DNA from: Streptomyces sp. AM 4-1-1
GTDB taxonomy: Bacteria > Actinomycetota > Actinomycetes > Streptomycetales > Streptomycetaceae
DNA: 64,000 nt
Direction: 5' to 3'
Assembly: GCF_029167625.1 (NCBI RefSeq)
Contig: NZ_CP119145.1
Span: 3,348,001 to 3,412,000 of the forward strand
Of this stretch, positions 50,578 through 60,249 are shown one piece after another. Numbering within the stretch: position 1 is the stretch's first letter; each line of letters opens with the position of its first letter. The position numbers and the translations under genes were made by a program. The notes under the pieces are model-generated. The model worked only from the letters and a program-made list of their open reading frames with translations, made no database searches and was not told where the DNA came from.

Positions 50578-51318
50578 TTACTCCCCGGGCTTGATCAGAT
50601 ACCCCGCCCCGCGCCGGGTGTGGATCATCGGCGGACGTCCGGCGTCGATCTTCTTGCGCAGATAGGAGATGTACAGCTCGACGACGTTCGCCTGGCCCCC
50701 GAAGTCGTAGTTCCACACCCGGTCCAGGATCTGCGCCTTGCTGAGCACCCGGCGGGGGTTGCGCATCAGGAACCGCAGCAGCTCGAACTCGGTGGCGGTG
50801 AGATGGATGTTGCCGCCGCCCCGGCTCACCTCATGGCTGTCCTCGTCCAGCACCAGGTCACCGACGACGAGCGCCGACCCGCCCCGGACGTCGGTCGCGG
50901 TGCCGGAACGCCGGATCAGCCCGCGCAGCCGCGCCACGACCTCCTCCAGACCGAACGGCTTCGCGACGTACTCGTCACCGCCCGCCGTGAGCCCGACGAT
51001 CCGCTCCTCCATCGCGTCCCGCCCGGTCAGGAACAGCACGGGGACGTCGGACAGCTCCCGCCGCAGCCGGCCGAGCACCGCGAGCCCGTCCATGTCGGGC
51101 AGCGCCATGCCGAGGACCACCGCGTCAGGCCGGAAGTCACGCGCCGCCCTGACCGCACCGGCGCCGTCCCCGGCACTGCGCACCTCCCAGCCCTCGTAGC
51201 GCAGGGCCATGGACAGCAGCTCGGTCAGCGGAGCCTCGTCGTCCACGACCAGCACTCGCACGGGATCGCGGTCCGGCCTCAGCGCTTCTGTACGCCCCAC
51301 GGGCGAGGTCGTCGTCAT
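50578..51318 (-). CDS. OmpR/PhoB-type response regulator lacking the phospho-accepting Asp
   Basis: 246 residues. Receiver domain: VRVLVVDDEAPLTELLSMAL with the acidic pair Asp26-Asp27, then RPDAVVLGMALPDMDGL, where the residue after VVL that should be the phosphorylated Asp is Gly70, then FLTGR (Thr) and VAKPFG (Lys). The C-terminal OmpR winged helix is intact (LHLTATEFELLRFLMRNP-like, VWNYDFGGQANVVELYISYL, RRGAGYLIKPG). So DNA binding is expected but His-Asp phosphorelay is not. No sensor kinase adjoins it. Start ATG 51318 preferred (GGTGGACGC); an in-frame ATG at 51351 is possible. Confidence 0.88.
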   Translation of the reverse strand: MTTTSPVGRTEALRPDRDPVRVLVVDDEAPLTELLSMALRYEGWEVRSAGDGAGAVRAARDFRPDAVVLGMALPDMDGLAVLGRLRRELSDVPVLFLTGRDAMEERIVGLTAGGDEYVAKPFGLEEVVARLRGLIRRSGTATDVRGGSALVVGDLVLDEDSHEVSRGGGNIHLTATEFELLRFLMRNPRRVLSKAQILDRVWNYDFGGQANVVELYISYLRKKIDAGRPPMIHTRRGAGYLIKPGE

Positions 51319-51438
51319 GCGTCCACCGTGCGAGATCCCGGTGAGAGACATCTTGGCCGTTTCTGTGAATTGCCTGAGAATCGGTGCCCGGGAGCTGCCG
51401 CGGTGCCCGGCACGCCCCGGCGCACCCACACACCGCTC

Positions 51439-52353
51439 TCAGAACAACCCGCCCTGCACTCCCTGCGACCCCGTGCCTGCTCCCGGCCCCGACCCCACGG
51501 CCGCGACCGGCACGGTGACATCCGCCCGCGCGTCGGCCACCACCAGCTCCCAGCCGGTCATCAGCCGGGTGTCGAGGACGACCACCCCGCCGTTCGCCGG
51601 CGCCAGATGCAGATCGGGCCCGGCCGCGGCCACCAGCCGCCCCGCGACGACCCCGCCGTCCACCAGCTCGGTCACCGCGCCCGTCACCCCCACCACGCCC
51701 TTGATGCCGAACACCCCGGCATGGTCGACCGCCTCGAACGGCAACGGCTCCAGCGATTCCGGCCACCCGTCCCCGCGCAGCGCGACCGCTTTCCCGTACA
51801 GCGCCCGGACCTCCGCGGCCCGCTCCCCGATCCCCGGCAGCGCGGTCCGCACGGCACGCTTCCTGGCGTACGGAATCCGGTCGGGCACCCCGAGCACCGA
51901 CCGCAACAGCTCCTCGGTGCGCCGCGCGGCCATCAGCGGCCCGCGCCCCAGCCAGCTGAACACGACGGCCCCCTGCTCCCGCAGCCGCGCGGAACCCCGC
52001 TGCTCGGCGGTGATGCCGACCTTGACCATCCCGGGCCCGAACCAGGCCAGATACACACGATACGTACGCGGGTCGTCGGCGATCGTGTCGGCGGCCACCG
52101 AGTGCGCCCGGTCCAGCCGAGCGCACTCCGGACAACGCGCCCCCGTGCCGCGCCCCGCGACCACCGCGAGGAGGGGACAGGGATTGCCGCGCGCGCCGAC
52201 GCAGTGGCGTACGCCCAGAGCGCGGAACCCCAGTTCCGCGCCGTACGCGAGCCCGCTCACGCGCGACTGCCCCGGCGCGGGCCCCTGCCACCCGAGCGCG
52301 GGCCCGGCCGCCCCCTCGGCCCATCGCAGCCCGGTGACCCGCCAGCCACCCAT
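51439..52353 (-). CDS. DUF2797 family protein
   Basis: 304 residues. DUF2797 features: a Cys cluster (RHCVGARGNPCPLLAVVAGR, then GTGARCPECARLDRAHS), giving a four-Cys zinc-ribbon-like site, followed by YRVYLAWFGPGMVKVGITAE, a GIY-YIG-like strand pattern, and QGAVVFSWLGRGPLMAARRT. Members are uncharacterised, suggested nucleic-acid-binding. The C-terminal half is a beta-rich domain ending in a Gly-rich tail. ATG 52353 follows CGGGAGTGTGCGC. It lies between the response regulator and the GH19 gene, separated from the latter by a terminator. Confidence 0.85.
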   Translation of the reverse strand: MGGWRVTGLRWAEGAAGPALGWQGPAPGQSRVSGLAYGAELGFRALGVRHCVGARGNPCPLLAVVAGRGTGARCPECARLDRAHSVAADTIADDPRTYRVYLAWFGPGMVKVGITAEQRGSARLREQGAVVFSWLGRGPLMAARRTEELLRSVLGVPDRIPYARKRAVRTALPGIGERAAEVRALYGKAVALRGDGWPESLEPLPFEAVDHAGVFGIKGVVGVTGAVTELVDGGVVAGRLVAAAGPDLHLAPANGGVVVLDTRLMTGWELVVADARADVTVPVAAVGSGPGAGTGSQGVQGGLF

Positions 52354-52413
52354 GCGCACACTCCCGGACTCACTCACCCGCACCCGTCCCTTACCCCGCC
52401 AGCCCACACACGA

Positions 52414-52443
52414 CGGAGGCCCCGCGATGCTACGGGGCCTCCG
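52414..52443 (-). terminator. Terminator of the GH19 gene
   Basis: CGGAGGCCCCG and CGGGGCCTCCG make a perfect 11-bp stem with an eight-base loop, 84 bp after the GH19 stop and before the DUF2797 gene. Confidence 0.82.
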
Positions 52444-52526
52444 TGGGGGTACGCACACGACGGGACGCGCGCGCGGGTCCTGGTGGATCGATCGCGGACG
52501 ACGGCGCGGCTACCCGTTGTGCCTGA

Positions 52527-53351
52527 TCAGCACGTCAGACGACGACCCGGCTCGGTGCGCAGGATTCGGGTGAACTGCTTGTAGAGATCGACCCGGTGGT
52601 TCATCTGCGCGGGGGCGCCGCCGTTGCACTCGGAGGACCCGTTGAGGCTCCAGATCGTCTGCCCGAAGCCCTTCTTGTGGATCATCGCGTCATGGCCGGT
52701 CATGGTGCCGGGACCGGACTGGGTGTTCCAGTACCAGAGGGCGGTCATCCAGGCCACGGCCGGATCGGTCTCGACGAGCCACGGGTTGTTGAGGAGATCG
52801 ATCCCCAGCGCGTCACCCGCGGCCTTGTAGTTGAAGTTCCAGCTCAGCATGATCGCGCCACGCCCGTAGTACGCGTCATGCCCGGCGGGACAGCCGTACG
52901 GCTGGGTCTCGTCGCAGAAGATCGGATACAGGTCGGTGTTCTGCGTGACCACGTAGTACAGCCCGCCGGTCTCATGGCTGACGTTGGCGAGAAACGCGGC
53001 GGCCTCCTGCTTCCAGGTGGTCCGGCTGCCGGTGTGCGCGAACCTGGGGTACGCCTTGGTCGCCTCGACCAGCCCGTCATAGGTGAAGAACGGATCGCGG
53101 TTCGGGAACATCTGGTTGAACTGCGCCTCGCTGACGACGAAGTCGCTCTTATGGCCTGGCTTGTGGGGTTTGGGGGGCTTGTGGTGCGACCCATGGGAGT
53201 TGTGCGACGAATGAGACGAATGAGTCAGCTGAGACGGCTGGGACGACTGGGTCTGAGCGGCGGCCGGCAGGGCGCTGGACAGCAACAGCCCGCACACGGC
53301 GGCCAGGGTCGCCAGAACGCCCGTGGTGCCCTTCCTCAACGCTGATGACAC
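52527..53351 (-). CDS. Secreted GH19 chitinase-like protein, second catalytic Glu absent
   Basis: 274 residues. A signal peptide (GVLATLAAVCGLLLSSALPA, AAA cleavage near 33) is followed by a His/Ser/Lys/Pro linker (HSSHSSHNSHGSHHKPPK) instead of a carbohydrate-binding domain. The catalytic domain shows FNQMFPNRDPFFTYDGLVEA, FLANVSHETGGLYYVVTQNT, and YYGRGAIMLSWNFNYKAAGD. In bacterial GH19 enzymes the acid Glu of HE(T/S)GG and a base Glu nine residues later act together; here position +9 is Thr, so hydrolysis may be lost or changed. Cys residues for disulfides are kept. GTG 53351 after GAGGAGTGATGAATTC. Possible chitin-binding or lysozyme-like role. Confidence 0.88.
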   Translation of the reverse strand: MSSALRKGTTGVLATLAAVCGLLLSSALPAAAQTQSSQPSQLTHSSHSSHNSHGSHHKPPKPHKPGHKSDFVVSEAQFNQMFPNRDPFFTYDGLVEATKAYPRFAHTGSRTTWKQEAAAFLANVSHETGGLYYVVTQNTDLYPIFCDETQPYGCPAGHDAYYGRGAIMLSWNFNYKAAGDALGIDLLNNPWLVETDPAVAWMTALWYWNTQSGPGTMTGHDAMIHKKGFGQTIWSLNGSSECNGGAPAQMNHRVDLYKQFTRILRTEPGRRLTC

Positions 53352-53976
53352 GAATTCATCACTCCTCGACGGTGGGGGTGGGGACGGCACGCCGGACGGA
53401 GACGAAGGAAGACAGAGCGCACCGCCGTCGAGAGGCTACGGCCCCGAGGGGGGCAATTGTCTAGACCATGCCAAGTCTTGAACTTCCCCGCCCCACATTC
53501 CACCCATGACCTGGGTCCCTGATCAGAGCTGGCCGAGCCTCACACCGTCGTGCGCCCGCACAGCAGGCGGCGAAGCCGCGTCCAAGGCGTCCAGCACCCG
53601 GATCGCGTACACCTCGTCGGCCAGGGCCCGCCACGTCCAACGCCACCAACCGGCAACGCTCACAGGACTCGGTGCGGGCCATGGAGCCGGCCCGCCGTAT
53701 CGAACAGGCCCATCCGACAGCCCGTCCGCACGAACCCGTATCCGCATCTCAGTAACCGAAAAGCTGTGCATCTCGTCAAAGTGACGCGACTAGTACGGAC
53801 CGGCACCTTCCGCTGGGTCGATCCTGAGATCCTGGGGACCGATCGAGAGGGGCCGCAGCGATGCAGTGGAAGATCCACGGGGCCACTCCCGCCTCGGCCG
53901 AGCACTGGGCCGCCGAGATCCCCGCCTGGCGCACCGCACCCGACGAGCCCGTCAAACACCGCCGCCATGACATACA
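53352..53976. other. Gene-poor region with decayed fragments beside tRNA-Arg
   Basis: 625 bp without an intact gene. Frames are open on the minus strand at 53523-53771 (with VSVAGWWRWTWRALADEVYA) but without start signals, suggesting a fragment. The 5' end of a NUDIX-type gene is embedded at 53839-53900. Such debris next to a tRNA 3' end is what integrative elements leave behind. Confidence 0.5.
53839..53937 (+). pseudogene. Truncated NUDIX hydrolase, 5' fragment (copy 1)
   Basis: The leader CCGATCGAGAGGGGCCGCAG and ATG at 53861 start MQWKIHG, the typical N-terminus of Streptomyces NUDIX hydrolases (M-x-W-x-IHGER). After HG the sequence diverges (ATPASAEHWAAEIPAWRTAP) and no NUDIX box follows. 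A nearly identical 43-bp leader-plus-start occurs at 63800-63842. Only the 5' end survives, so it is a remnant. Confidence 0.6.
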
Positions 53977-54012
53977 CCAGAGGCCCCCAGGATTTCTCCT
54001 GGGGGCCTCTGG
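53977..54012 (-). terminator. tRNA-Arg terminator
   Basis: CCAGAGGCCCCCAGGA and TCCTGGGGGCCTCTGG make a perfect 16-bp stem with a TTTC loop just beyond the tRNA 3' end. Confidence 0.9.
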
Positions 54013-54019
54013 CCTGCTG

Positions 54020-54092
54020 TGCACTCGGCAGGATTCGAACCTGCAACCTTCTGATCCGTAGTCAGATGCTCTATCCGTTAAGCTACGAGTGC
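54020..54092 (-). tRNA. tRNA-Arg (ACG)
   Basis: 73 nt. Acceptor GCACTCG/CGAGTGC, discriminator A, anticodon stem TCTGA/TCAGA around CTACGGA giving anticodon ACG (substrate of TadA), T-arm GCAGGTTCGAATCCTGC. CCA is not encoded. Confidence 0.96.
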
Positions 54093-54304
54093 TTGGCGTT
54101 CCGGGCTTTTTCTGCCCCGTCGGCGTTGCGAGAACAACATTACATGACCCATGGCGCCAGGCGAAATCCATTCACCTCACCCGGCCTGACCTGGGCATAC
54201 GACGTGTCCGGCCTCTCCCGTGCGCACCGGTCCGGGGTCGGCCCGGTGCGGTTCGCGGGGTGTGCCCGGTCGGGTCGGGTCGTGTCGTCTTGAGCGGATA
54301 CGAC

Positions 54305-54336
54305 CGAAGCCCCGGGCCTGTGGGCTCGGGGCTTCG
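54305..54336 (-). terminator. tRNA-Ser(GCT) terminator
   Basis: CGAAGCCCCGGGCC against GGGCTCGGGGCTTCG, stem with one mismatch, ending nine bases from the tRNA 3' end. Confidence 0.8.
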
Positions 54337-54344
54337 GGATCACG

Positions 54345-54435
54345 CGGAGGCGGAGGGATTTGAACCCTCGATGGGTGTTAAAACCCAAACCGCATTAGCA
54401 GTGCGGCGCCATAGACCGGACTAGGCGACGCCTCC
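54345..54435 (-). tRNA. tRNA-Ser (GCT)
   Basis: 91 nt, class II. Acceptor GGAGGCG/CGCCTCC-type pairing, anticodon stem CCGCA/TGCGG around CTGCTAA giving anticodon GCT (reads AGC/AGU), long variable arm TTGGGTTTTAACACCCA, T-arm GAGGGTTCAAATCCCTC. Confidence 0.95.
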
Positions 54436-54682
54436 AGCACACCCCGCGCGAGCGCGAGTGGTGTGTGCAGATGATGACACAGTTGAGCGCCGTGTCACCA
54501 ACCGCGGCCCACGGTACTAGGCAGTCGGCCGTCTGAGCAAAGCGGCTTCCGGGCGCAACGTGGAGTCGGGTGGCGCGTTAGAGAGGGCGGAGGAGTGGGC
54601 CGTCCCGGTTTCGGATCGTTCCTCCCTCTCCGTACGTCCTGCACGCCCTGCCCGCAGCAGTGCACGAGCACAGGAGTTCCGC

Positions 54683-55312
54683 ATGCCGAGTCGTCTCGCT
54701 CTCATCGCCGTCGCCTCCGTCGCCGCGCTGTCCGTCACCCCGTCGGTCGCGGTCGCCGCGAGCCCGCTCCCGTCGTCGCTGCCGGCGACAGCTCCCGTAT
54801 CGGCGGCGCCCGTATCAGCGGCGTTCGGGGTACCGGCTCACGCGTCGGCCTCGGCGCACGCCGTGTCGCTGATGTCCGCCGCGCCCGCCAGGCCCTCGCT
54901 CTTCCCGATCCCGATTCCCGTCCCGGCTCCCAGGCCCGCTCCTCATACGTCGCAGCCGCAGTGGCCGCAGGCACCTCAGCGTGCGAAGACCCGGCTCACG
55001 GTGACGATCGCGAACTCCGGCGACCCCGCGGCCAACGGCACCTTCGTCCTGGAGTGCGAGCCGGTCGGCGGCACTCATCCCGACCCGAAGGGTGCCTGCG
55101 CCCGGCTGGCGAAGGCGGCCGACCTGGGGGACGACCCGTTCATGCCGGTGCCGCAGGACCTGATGTGCACCCTCCAGTACGGCGGCCCGGCCACCGCGAA
55201 GGTCTCCGGGACATGGCGGGGTCGGGAGTTCGAGGCATCCTTCGAGCGGAGTGACGGTTGTGAGATCGGACGGTGGAACAACCTGCGTCCGCTCCTGCCG
55301 GACGTACGCTGA
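54683..55312 (+). CDS. Secreted subtilisin-inhibitor-like (SSI) protein with long N-terminal extension
   Basis: 209 residues. Signal peptide (LALIAVASVAALSVTPSVAV, cleavage near AVAA-SP at 24-27), then about 75 residues rich in Ala/Pro/Ser not found in classical SSI (110-residue mature proteins). The inhibitor domain has LTVTIANSGDPAANGTFVLE, CEPVGGTHPDPKGACARLAK, DLMCTLQYGGPATAKVSGTW and DGCEIGRW: four Cys in the SSI pattern (two disulfides). By alignment with SSI (C-P-M73), the reactive P1 residue is Leu in C-T-L. Such proteins inhibit extracellular subtilisins and transglutaminase-activating proteases during development. ATG 54683 after CAGGAGTTCCGC. Confidence 0.85.
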   Translation: MPSRLALIAVASVAALSVTPSVAVAASPLPSSLPATAPVSAAPVSAAFGVPAHASASAHAVSLMSAAPARPSLFPIPIPVPAPRPAPHTSQPQWPQAPQRAKTRLTVTIANSGDPAANGTFVLECEPVGGTHPDPKGACARLAKAADLGDDPFMPVPQDLMCTLQYGGPATAKVSGTWRGREFEASFERSDGCEIGRWNNLRPLLPDVR

Positions 55313-55494
55313 AAGCGCACGTCATGGACCGGGGGCGTACGCCGTCTGCACCGAACCTCGGTGAGAGCTCCCCCTCATCCGCCGCCCGCCGCCCCTCCCC
55401 AACCTTTAGACTCCTCCAGTGACAGCCTGAGGCCCGAGGGGCAAGATGGGGCCCGCTGTCGGCAAGATGCGGTAATCAGGGAGGAAGCGTCGTC

Positions 55495-58400
55495 GTGAGC
55501 AGCAGGCCATCCCGAGGCGCTGCTCGCCTCGCAGCCATACTCGACGCCCTTCCGGACGGGCTCCTGCTCGTCAATTGCAACGGCACGGTCGTCAACGCCA
55601 ACACCATCGCCCTTGAGATGTTCGAGACGCCGGGCACCGCGCTCGTCGGACGCGGACTGCTGGATCTGCTGCCGGAGTTCGACTCCAAGCTGATTCCCGG
55701 GTCGATGCGAAGGCCGGAGGCTGCGGACGAGCAGGGCAGGACCAAGCCGACGCGGATGATCGCGCGGCGTACCGACGGCAACGAGTACCCGGTCGAGGTC
55801 ACCAGCGCCAACCTGGAGAACGGCCAGGCCGCGTACACCGATGTCCACTCCGGTCACACCAACCACGCGAGCTACACCGGCGACGAACTGCTGATGCTCG
55901 TCGTACGGGATCTGTCGGGGACCGTCGACACCGAGGCCGAACTGGCGCGTTCGCAGCGGCAGACCGAGATGATCCTGCGGGCCGCCGCCGAGGGTGTCGT
56001 CGGCACGGACACGGACGGCCGGGTCGTGCTCGTCAACCCCGCCGCCGCGCAGATCCTCGGCTTCCGCGCCAGCGATCTGGGCGGCCGGGAGCTGCACACG
56101 CTGGTGCTGCACTCGCGTGCGGAGGGCGAGCCGTTCCCGTACGAGGAGTCGCCGCTCGCCGACACGCTGCGCTCGGGGCGCAAGCACCGGGTGCGCGGGC
56201 AGGTCCTGTGGTCCAAGAGCGGCGAGCAGGTGCCGGTGGACCTGACGACCGCGCCGGTCCGGGACGGCGACCAGCTGGTCGGCGCGGTGATGACGTTCAC
56301 CGACCGCAGGCCGTACGAGGAGCTGATCGACCAGCACGCCGTGGAGATCGCCCGGCTGACGGAGGCCCACGCGACGGAACTGGCCGAGCTGACCGAGGCG
56401 CACGCCGCCGAGCTGGCCGACCGCACCGACCGGTACGCGGCCGAGCTGGAGGAGCAGTCCGACCTGTTCACCGCGCTCGCCGCCCGGCACGCCCAGTTGG
56501 CCGCCGTACTCGGTGATTCGCTGCGCGGGCCGCTGGAGGAACTGCGGGAAGAACTCTCCACGCTCGCCGCCGATCCGGCGGGACAGCTGTGGCCCGAGGC
56601 GAACCAGATCCTGCACCACCTCGCCGCCGGATACGCCCGGATGACGACGCTCGTCGACAATGTGCTCGGCTATCAGCGGCTCGACACCGGTACGGAGGGG
56701 CTGGTCAAGGAGACCGTGCTGCTCGACGCGGTCGTGGCGACCGCGATCGACGGGGCGGTCGAGCTGATCGGACCCGGGCGGGCCCAGTTCGCGGTGCACG
56801 CGCCGGCGATCGAGGTCGAGGTGGACGCCAGGCGGCTGGCCACGGCGCTCGCCCATCTGGTCGCCGACGTCGCCGGGATCGACTCGACCGGCAAGGCCCG
56901 GGTGGCGTCGGGCGGCAGTTACCTCGACTCGACCGTCGTGGTCGCGGCGGCGCAACGCGGTGAGGTCGTACGGATCGAGGTGCGCGGGCCGTACGCCGGC
57001 GGAGACCCGGTGCACGAGCCGATCGTGCGCGGGATCGTCCGGGCGCACGGGGGCGTACTCCAGACGCACGAAGTGCCGGGGATGAGCGGCAGCGCGTACG
57101 TGCTCGAAGTGCCGCTGGGCACGGGCGCGGGCGCGGGTACGAGCGCGGGTAAGGGGTTGGTCGCGGCCGACGGCGGGTCGTCCGGGGGTGCTGTCGGGAA
57201 GAACACCGATGGCTCCGGGGACGCCGAGGGCTCTGCGGGTTCCGCGGAGGGCGGCAGTGCGGGGGCGGATGCTGTCGTGCGGCCCGTAGCGGGTGTAGCG
57301 GGTGCGGACAGCGATACGGATACGGGCGGGGGACGGCGACGCGCGCGGCGGTCGTCCACGGACGCCTTCCTGGACGGCCCGGTGGGCGCCGAGAGCGGTG
57401 ACACCGGGGTGGCCGAGCCGACCGGCCGGCGCCGGGCTCGGCGCGGTACGGCGTCCGACGACGGCCGGCAGACACCTCAGGGGCCGCAGGAGATCATTCC
57501 CGCCCAGCAGAGCGAGGGGTCGGGGCGCAGGCGCGGGCGGCCGAGTCCGGCCGAGGTGACTGCGCAGTCGCAGGCGCAGTCGAAGCCGTCGCCTTCGGCG
57601 GGCCAGGTGGCCCGGCCGGGGCTCGCGGAGCAGAAGCGTCCCGCGCCGGAGCGCGAGCCGGGGCAGGCGTTGGCCTTGTCGGCCGGGCCGGTGGCCCCCG
57701 CCGCGCCCGGGGCGCCCTCGGAAGGCTCCGTGGTCACGGCGGCCGAGGGCGCGCAGGGGGGTGGTGGTCGTCCACAACTCGGGCAGACCGTACCCCCGCA
57801 GGGCGTACCGCAGGAGAACCCGCGGCCCGTTCCCCGGGGAGAGGCGGTCCGCGCGGGCGGCGAGAACCAGCTCGCCCTTCCGGCCGTCGCTCCGTCCGTG
57901 CCCGGGGCGATGGACCGAGCGGGTTCCGCCGGGTCGACGGCGACCGGCGGGTCCACCGGAACGGCCGGGTCCGTCGGTACCGGCGAAGCTGTCGGCCAGG
58001 CGCAGGCCCAGGTCCCAGGGTCGGCTCAGGCGCAGCCGACCGGTCGACGCGCCCGGCGGGCGCTGTCGATCGCCAAGGAGCAGGCGGCGCAGGCGGAACC
58101 GACCGGGCCCCGCACGGCGTTCGCGCTGCCGCCGGCCGACGCCGACCGGAGCGAACCGGTGGCACCGACCGCGCCCAACGCGCCCGCCGCGCCCGCCGCG
58201 CCTGTCGTACCCAACGTGCCCGCCGCGCCTGTCGTACCCAACGTGCCCGCCGCGCCTGTCGTACCCAACGCGCCTGGCACACCTGACGCACCGTCCTCGT
58301 CTGCCGCACCTGGCGGGGGCGTCGTACCCGCTGCCCCCGTACCGCCTGTTCCGCCCATGGCCGGAGCGACCGGAGCTGCCGGAGCACCCGAAGCACCCGG

Positions 58401-60048
58401 AGCTGCGGATGCCTCGCTTCCGGGGCGGCACGACGCCGTACGTATCGCGCCGGGCGCCGATCACACTCCGCCTCAGGCGCACCCGACGCACGTACCGACC
58501 GGACGGCGCAGGGCTCGTCCCGGGGACCCCGCCGAGGGGCCGGTGCCGCTGCCCGTGGCCTCCGAGCCCGGTGTGGCGCCCGGGGCGCACAACACCTCCC
58601 AGGCCGCCGTGGCTCCGGAGGCGCACAACGGCGCGTCCCAGAGCTTCGACGACATGCGTGACAGCGCCGACGACAGCATCGGCGGCGGCAGCTATGTCGG
58701 TGGGGACGGCGGTGGTCTCGGCTGGGACGCCGCCGGACACACCACGCACACCACCGGCAGCGTGCCCCTGGGGGGCGCACCCGGCGCGCACCCCGTCGAT
58801 CACGAGCACGGCGACGGTGCGGCGGGCAGTGGGCCGGACGCACTGCGGCAGCCGCTGCCGGCCGAGACGCCGATGCCGGTGTCACCGGATTCGACGCAGG
58901 GACGCGCGTTCAGTGTGCGGACGCTCGGGCAGGGTGTGCCGTTCGCACAGCCCACCGGGCAGCAGCAGAGCCAGTCGCTCGGTGGCGCCGGGCGGCGGCG
59001 GAAGCTCGCCACACCCAGCGACGAGGAACGTTCCGGGCATTCATCGGAGCACACGTCCGCGTCGCCGCAGCCCACCAGTTCGCTGGGTCATGGGCAGGGG
59101 GCCGTACCCGGTTCGGGGCCCGTGCCCGGTCCGGTACCCGGGACCGCCTCCGCCGCTCCCGTCCCCGGTTCGGGGCAGTTGCTCTCCGCCCCGGCGGCCG
59201 AGGGGCGCTCGTACGCGATAAGCGCCCCCGACGAGGGCGCCGAGGGTCCGGAACCGCTGGACGGGCCGGGCGGCGCGGTCGAGGTCGCCAACCGTCCGCA
59301 GCCCCGGCCGGTGGACGACGAGCTGCCCCCTGAGCCGCTGGACAATCCCCGTCGGCTGCTGGTCTGGCCCGCCCCCGACGTCTCCACGCAGCAGGCGCTG
59401 AGCGATCGCGGCTACCGGCCGGTGATCGTGCACTCGCGTGAGGAGGTCGACGCCCAGATCGCGGCGTTCCCCGCCGCGCTCTTCGTGGACCCGCTGACCG
59501 GCCCCATCACCCGTACGGCGTTGCAGTCGCTGCGCCAGGCCGCGGTGGCCGCCGAGGTTCCGGTCCTGGTGACGGCCGGCCTGGGGCAGGCCACCCGGGA
59601 GGCGGCGTACGGGGCCGACCCGGCCGTACTCCTCAAGGCGCTCGCCCCGCGTGACAGCGAGCAGCATCCGCCGCGGGTGCTGCTGATCGAGGAGCACGAG
59701 GAGATCGCGCTCGCGCTGACGGAGACGCTGGAGCGGCGCGGTATGCAGGTCGCGCGGGCGGCGACCGACAGCGACGCCGTCTCACTCGCCACCCGGATGC
59801 GGCCGAATCTGGTGGTGATGGACCTGATGCAGGTACGCCGCCGACGCGCCGGAATCATCGACTGGCTGCGCGCGAACGGCCAACTGAACCGGACCCCGCT
59901 CGTCGTCTACACCTCGGCCGGGATGGACCAGGCGGACCTTCCCAAGCTCAGCTCGGGCGAAACCGTTCTCTTCCTGGCGGAACGCTCCACGAGCACCGAG
60001 GTGCAGGCCCGCATCGTCGATCTGCTGGCGAAGATCGGCACGAACTAG
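55495..60048 (+). CDS. Giant PAS / degenerate histidine kinase / receiver hybrid protein
   Basis: 1517 residues, GTG 55495 (GAGGAAGCGTC). Order: PAS one ([20 protein letters not shown], 15-130), PAS two ([20 protein letters not shown], 160-275), a coiled coil ([20 protein letters not shown]), a kinase-like core at about 335-545 whose H-box site reads [12 protein letters not shown] (no His) and whose N-box and G-boxes are poorly kept ([20 protein letters not shown]), a 700-residue Pro/Ala/Gly linker with 27-bp repeats, and two receiver-like modules at the C-terminus (LFVDPLTG and, in the last, [20 protein letters not shown] with VVMDLMQ). Asp sites are kept in the receivers. Probably a cytoplasmic signalling scaffold or receiver partner of another kinase, not an active kinase. 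Confidence 0.8.
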   Translation: MSSRPSRGAARLAAILDALPDGLLLVNCNGTVVNANTIALEMFETPGTALVGRGLLDLLPEFDSKLIPGSMRRPEAADEQGRTKPTRMIARRTDGNEYPVEVTSANLENGQAAYTDVHSGHTNHASYTGDELLMLVVRDLSGTVDTEAELARSQRQTEMILRAAAEGVVGTDTDGRVVLVNPAAAQILGFRASDLGGRELHTLVLHSRAEGEPFPYEESPLADTLRSGRKHRVRGQVLWSKSGEQVPVDLTTAPVRDGDQLVGAVMTFTDRRPYEELIDQHAVEIARLTEAHATELAELTEAHAAELADRTDRYAAELEEQSDLFTALAARHAQLAAVLGDSLRGPLEELREELSTLAADPAGQLWPEANQILHHLAAGYARMTTLVDNVLGYQRLDTGTEGLVKETVLLDAVVATAIDGAVELIGPGRAQFAVHAPAIEVEVDARRLATALAHLVADVAGIDSTGKARVASGGSYLDSTVVVAAAQRGEVVRIEVRGPYAGGDPVHEPIVRGIVRAHGGVLQTHEVPGMSGSAYVLEVPLGTGAGAGTSAGKGLVAADGGSSGGAVGKNTDGSGDAEGSAGSAEGGSAGADAVVRPVAGVAGADSDTDTGGGRRRARRSSTDAFLDGPVGAESGDTGVAEPTGRRRARRGTASDDGRQTPQGPQEIIPAQQSEGSGRRRGRPSPAEVTAQSQAQSKPSPSAGQVARPGLAEQKRPAPEREPGQALALSAGPVAPAAPGAPSEGSVVTAAEGAQGGGGRPQLGQTVPPQGVPQENPRPVPRGEAVRAGGENQLALPAVAPSVPGAMDRAGSAGSTATGGSTGTAGSVGTGEAVGQAQAQVPGSAQAQPTGRRARRALSIAKEQAAQAEPTGPRTAFALPPADADRSEPVAPTAPNAPAAPAAPVVPNVPAAPVVPNVPAAPVVPNAPGTPDAPSSSAAPGGGVVPAAPVPPVPPMAGATGAAGAPEAPGAADASLPGRHDAVRIAPGADHTPPQAHPTHVPTGRRRARPGDPAEGPVPLPVASEPGVAPGAHNTSQAAVAPEAHNGASQSFDDMRDSADDSIGGGSYVGGDGGGLGWDAAGHTTHTTGSVPLGGAPGAHPVDHEHGDGAAGSGPDALRQPLPAETPMPVSPDSTQGRAFSVRTLGQGVPFAQPTGQQQSQSLGGAGRRRKLATPSDEERSGHSSEHTSASPQPTSSLGHGQGAVPGSGPVPGPVPGTASAAPVPGSGQLLSAPAAEGRSYAISAPDEGAEGPEPLDGPGGAVEVANRPQPRPVDDELPPEPLDNPRRLLVWPAPDVSTQQALSDRGYRPVIVHSREEVDAQIAAFPAALFVDPLTGPITRTALQSLRQAAVAAEVPVLVTAGLGQATREAAYGADPAVLLKALAPRDSEQHPPRVLLIEEHEEIALALTETLERRGMQVARAATDSDAVSLATRMRPNLVVMDLMQVRRRRAGIIDWLRANGQLNRTPLVVYTSAGMDQADLPKLSSGETVLFLAERSTSTEVQARIVDLLAKIGTN
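58201..58278. repeat. 27-bp tandem repeats in the PAS/receiver gene
   Basis: Two exact copies and a partial third of a unit beginning CCTGTCGTACCCAACGTGCC, encoding PVVPNVPAA repeats in the linker. In frame. Confidence 0.85.
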
Positions 60049-60125
60049 CTGGGCCGGGTTCGGGCACGGGCACGGGTACGGGTGCCTGTGCGTGTGCGTG
60101 GTAGAAGGCGACGACGATGGTTGAT

Positions 60126-60164
60126 GGCGAGGGCGGTACGGAACGTATCCGTACCGCCCTCGCC
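60126..60164. terminator. Bidirectional terminator
   Basis: Perfect 17-bp stem (arms 60126-60142, starting GGCGAGGGCGGTACG, and 60148-60164) with five-base loop ACGTA between convergent genes. Confidence 0.88.
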
Positions 60165-60249
60165 GTACCTCCGTACCCACAGCGCGCCGTACGGCCATCG
60201 CCGTCCCGACGTGCCGTCCGCCCGCCGCCGCCCGCCCGCCGCCGGGCGG

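Noticed and set aside
53523-53771. Minus-strand 82-residue frame near tRNA-Arg
   Set aside because: No start signals or family resemblance; probably a fragment or chance frame.
55375-58809. 1144-codon open frame antisense to the PAS/receiver gene
   Set aside because: Arg/Gly/Pro composition and no ribosome site; antisense shadow of a GC3-biased gene.
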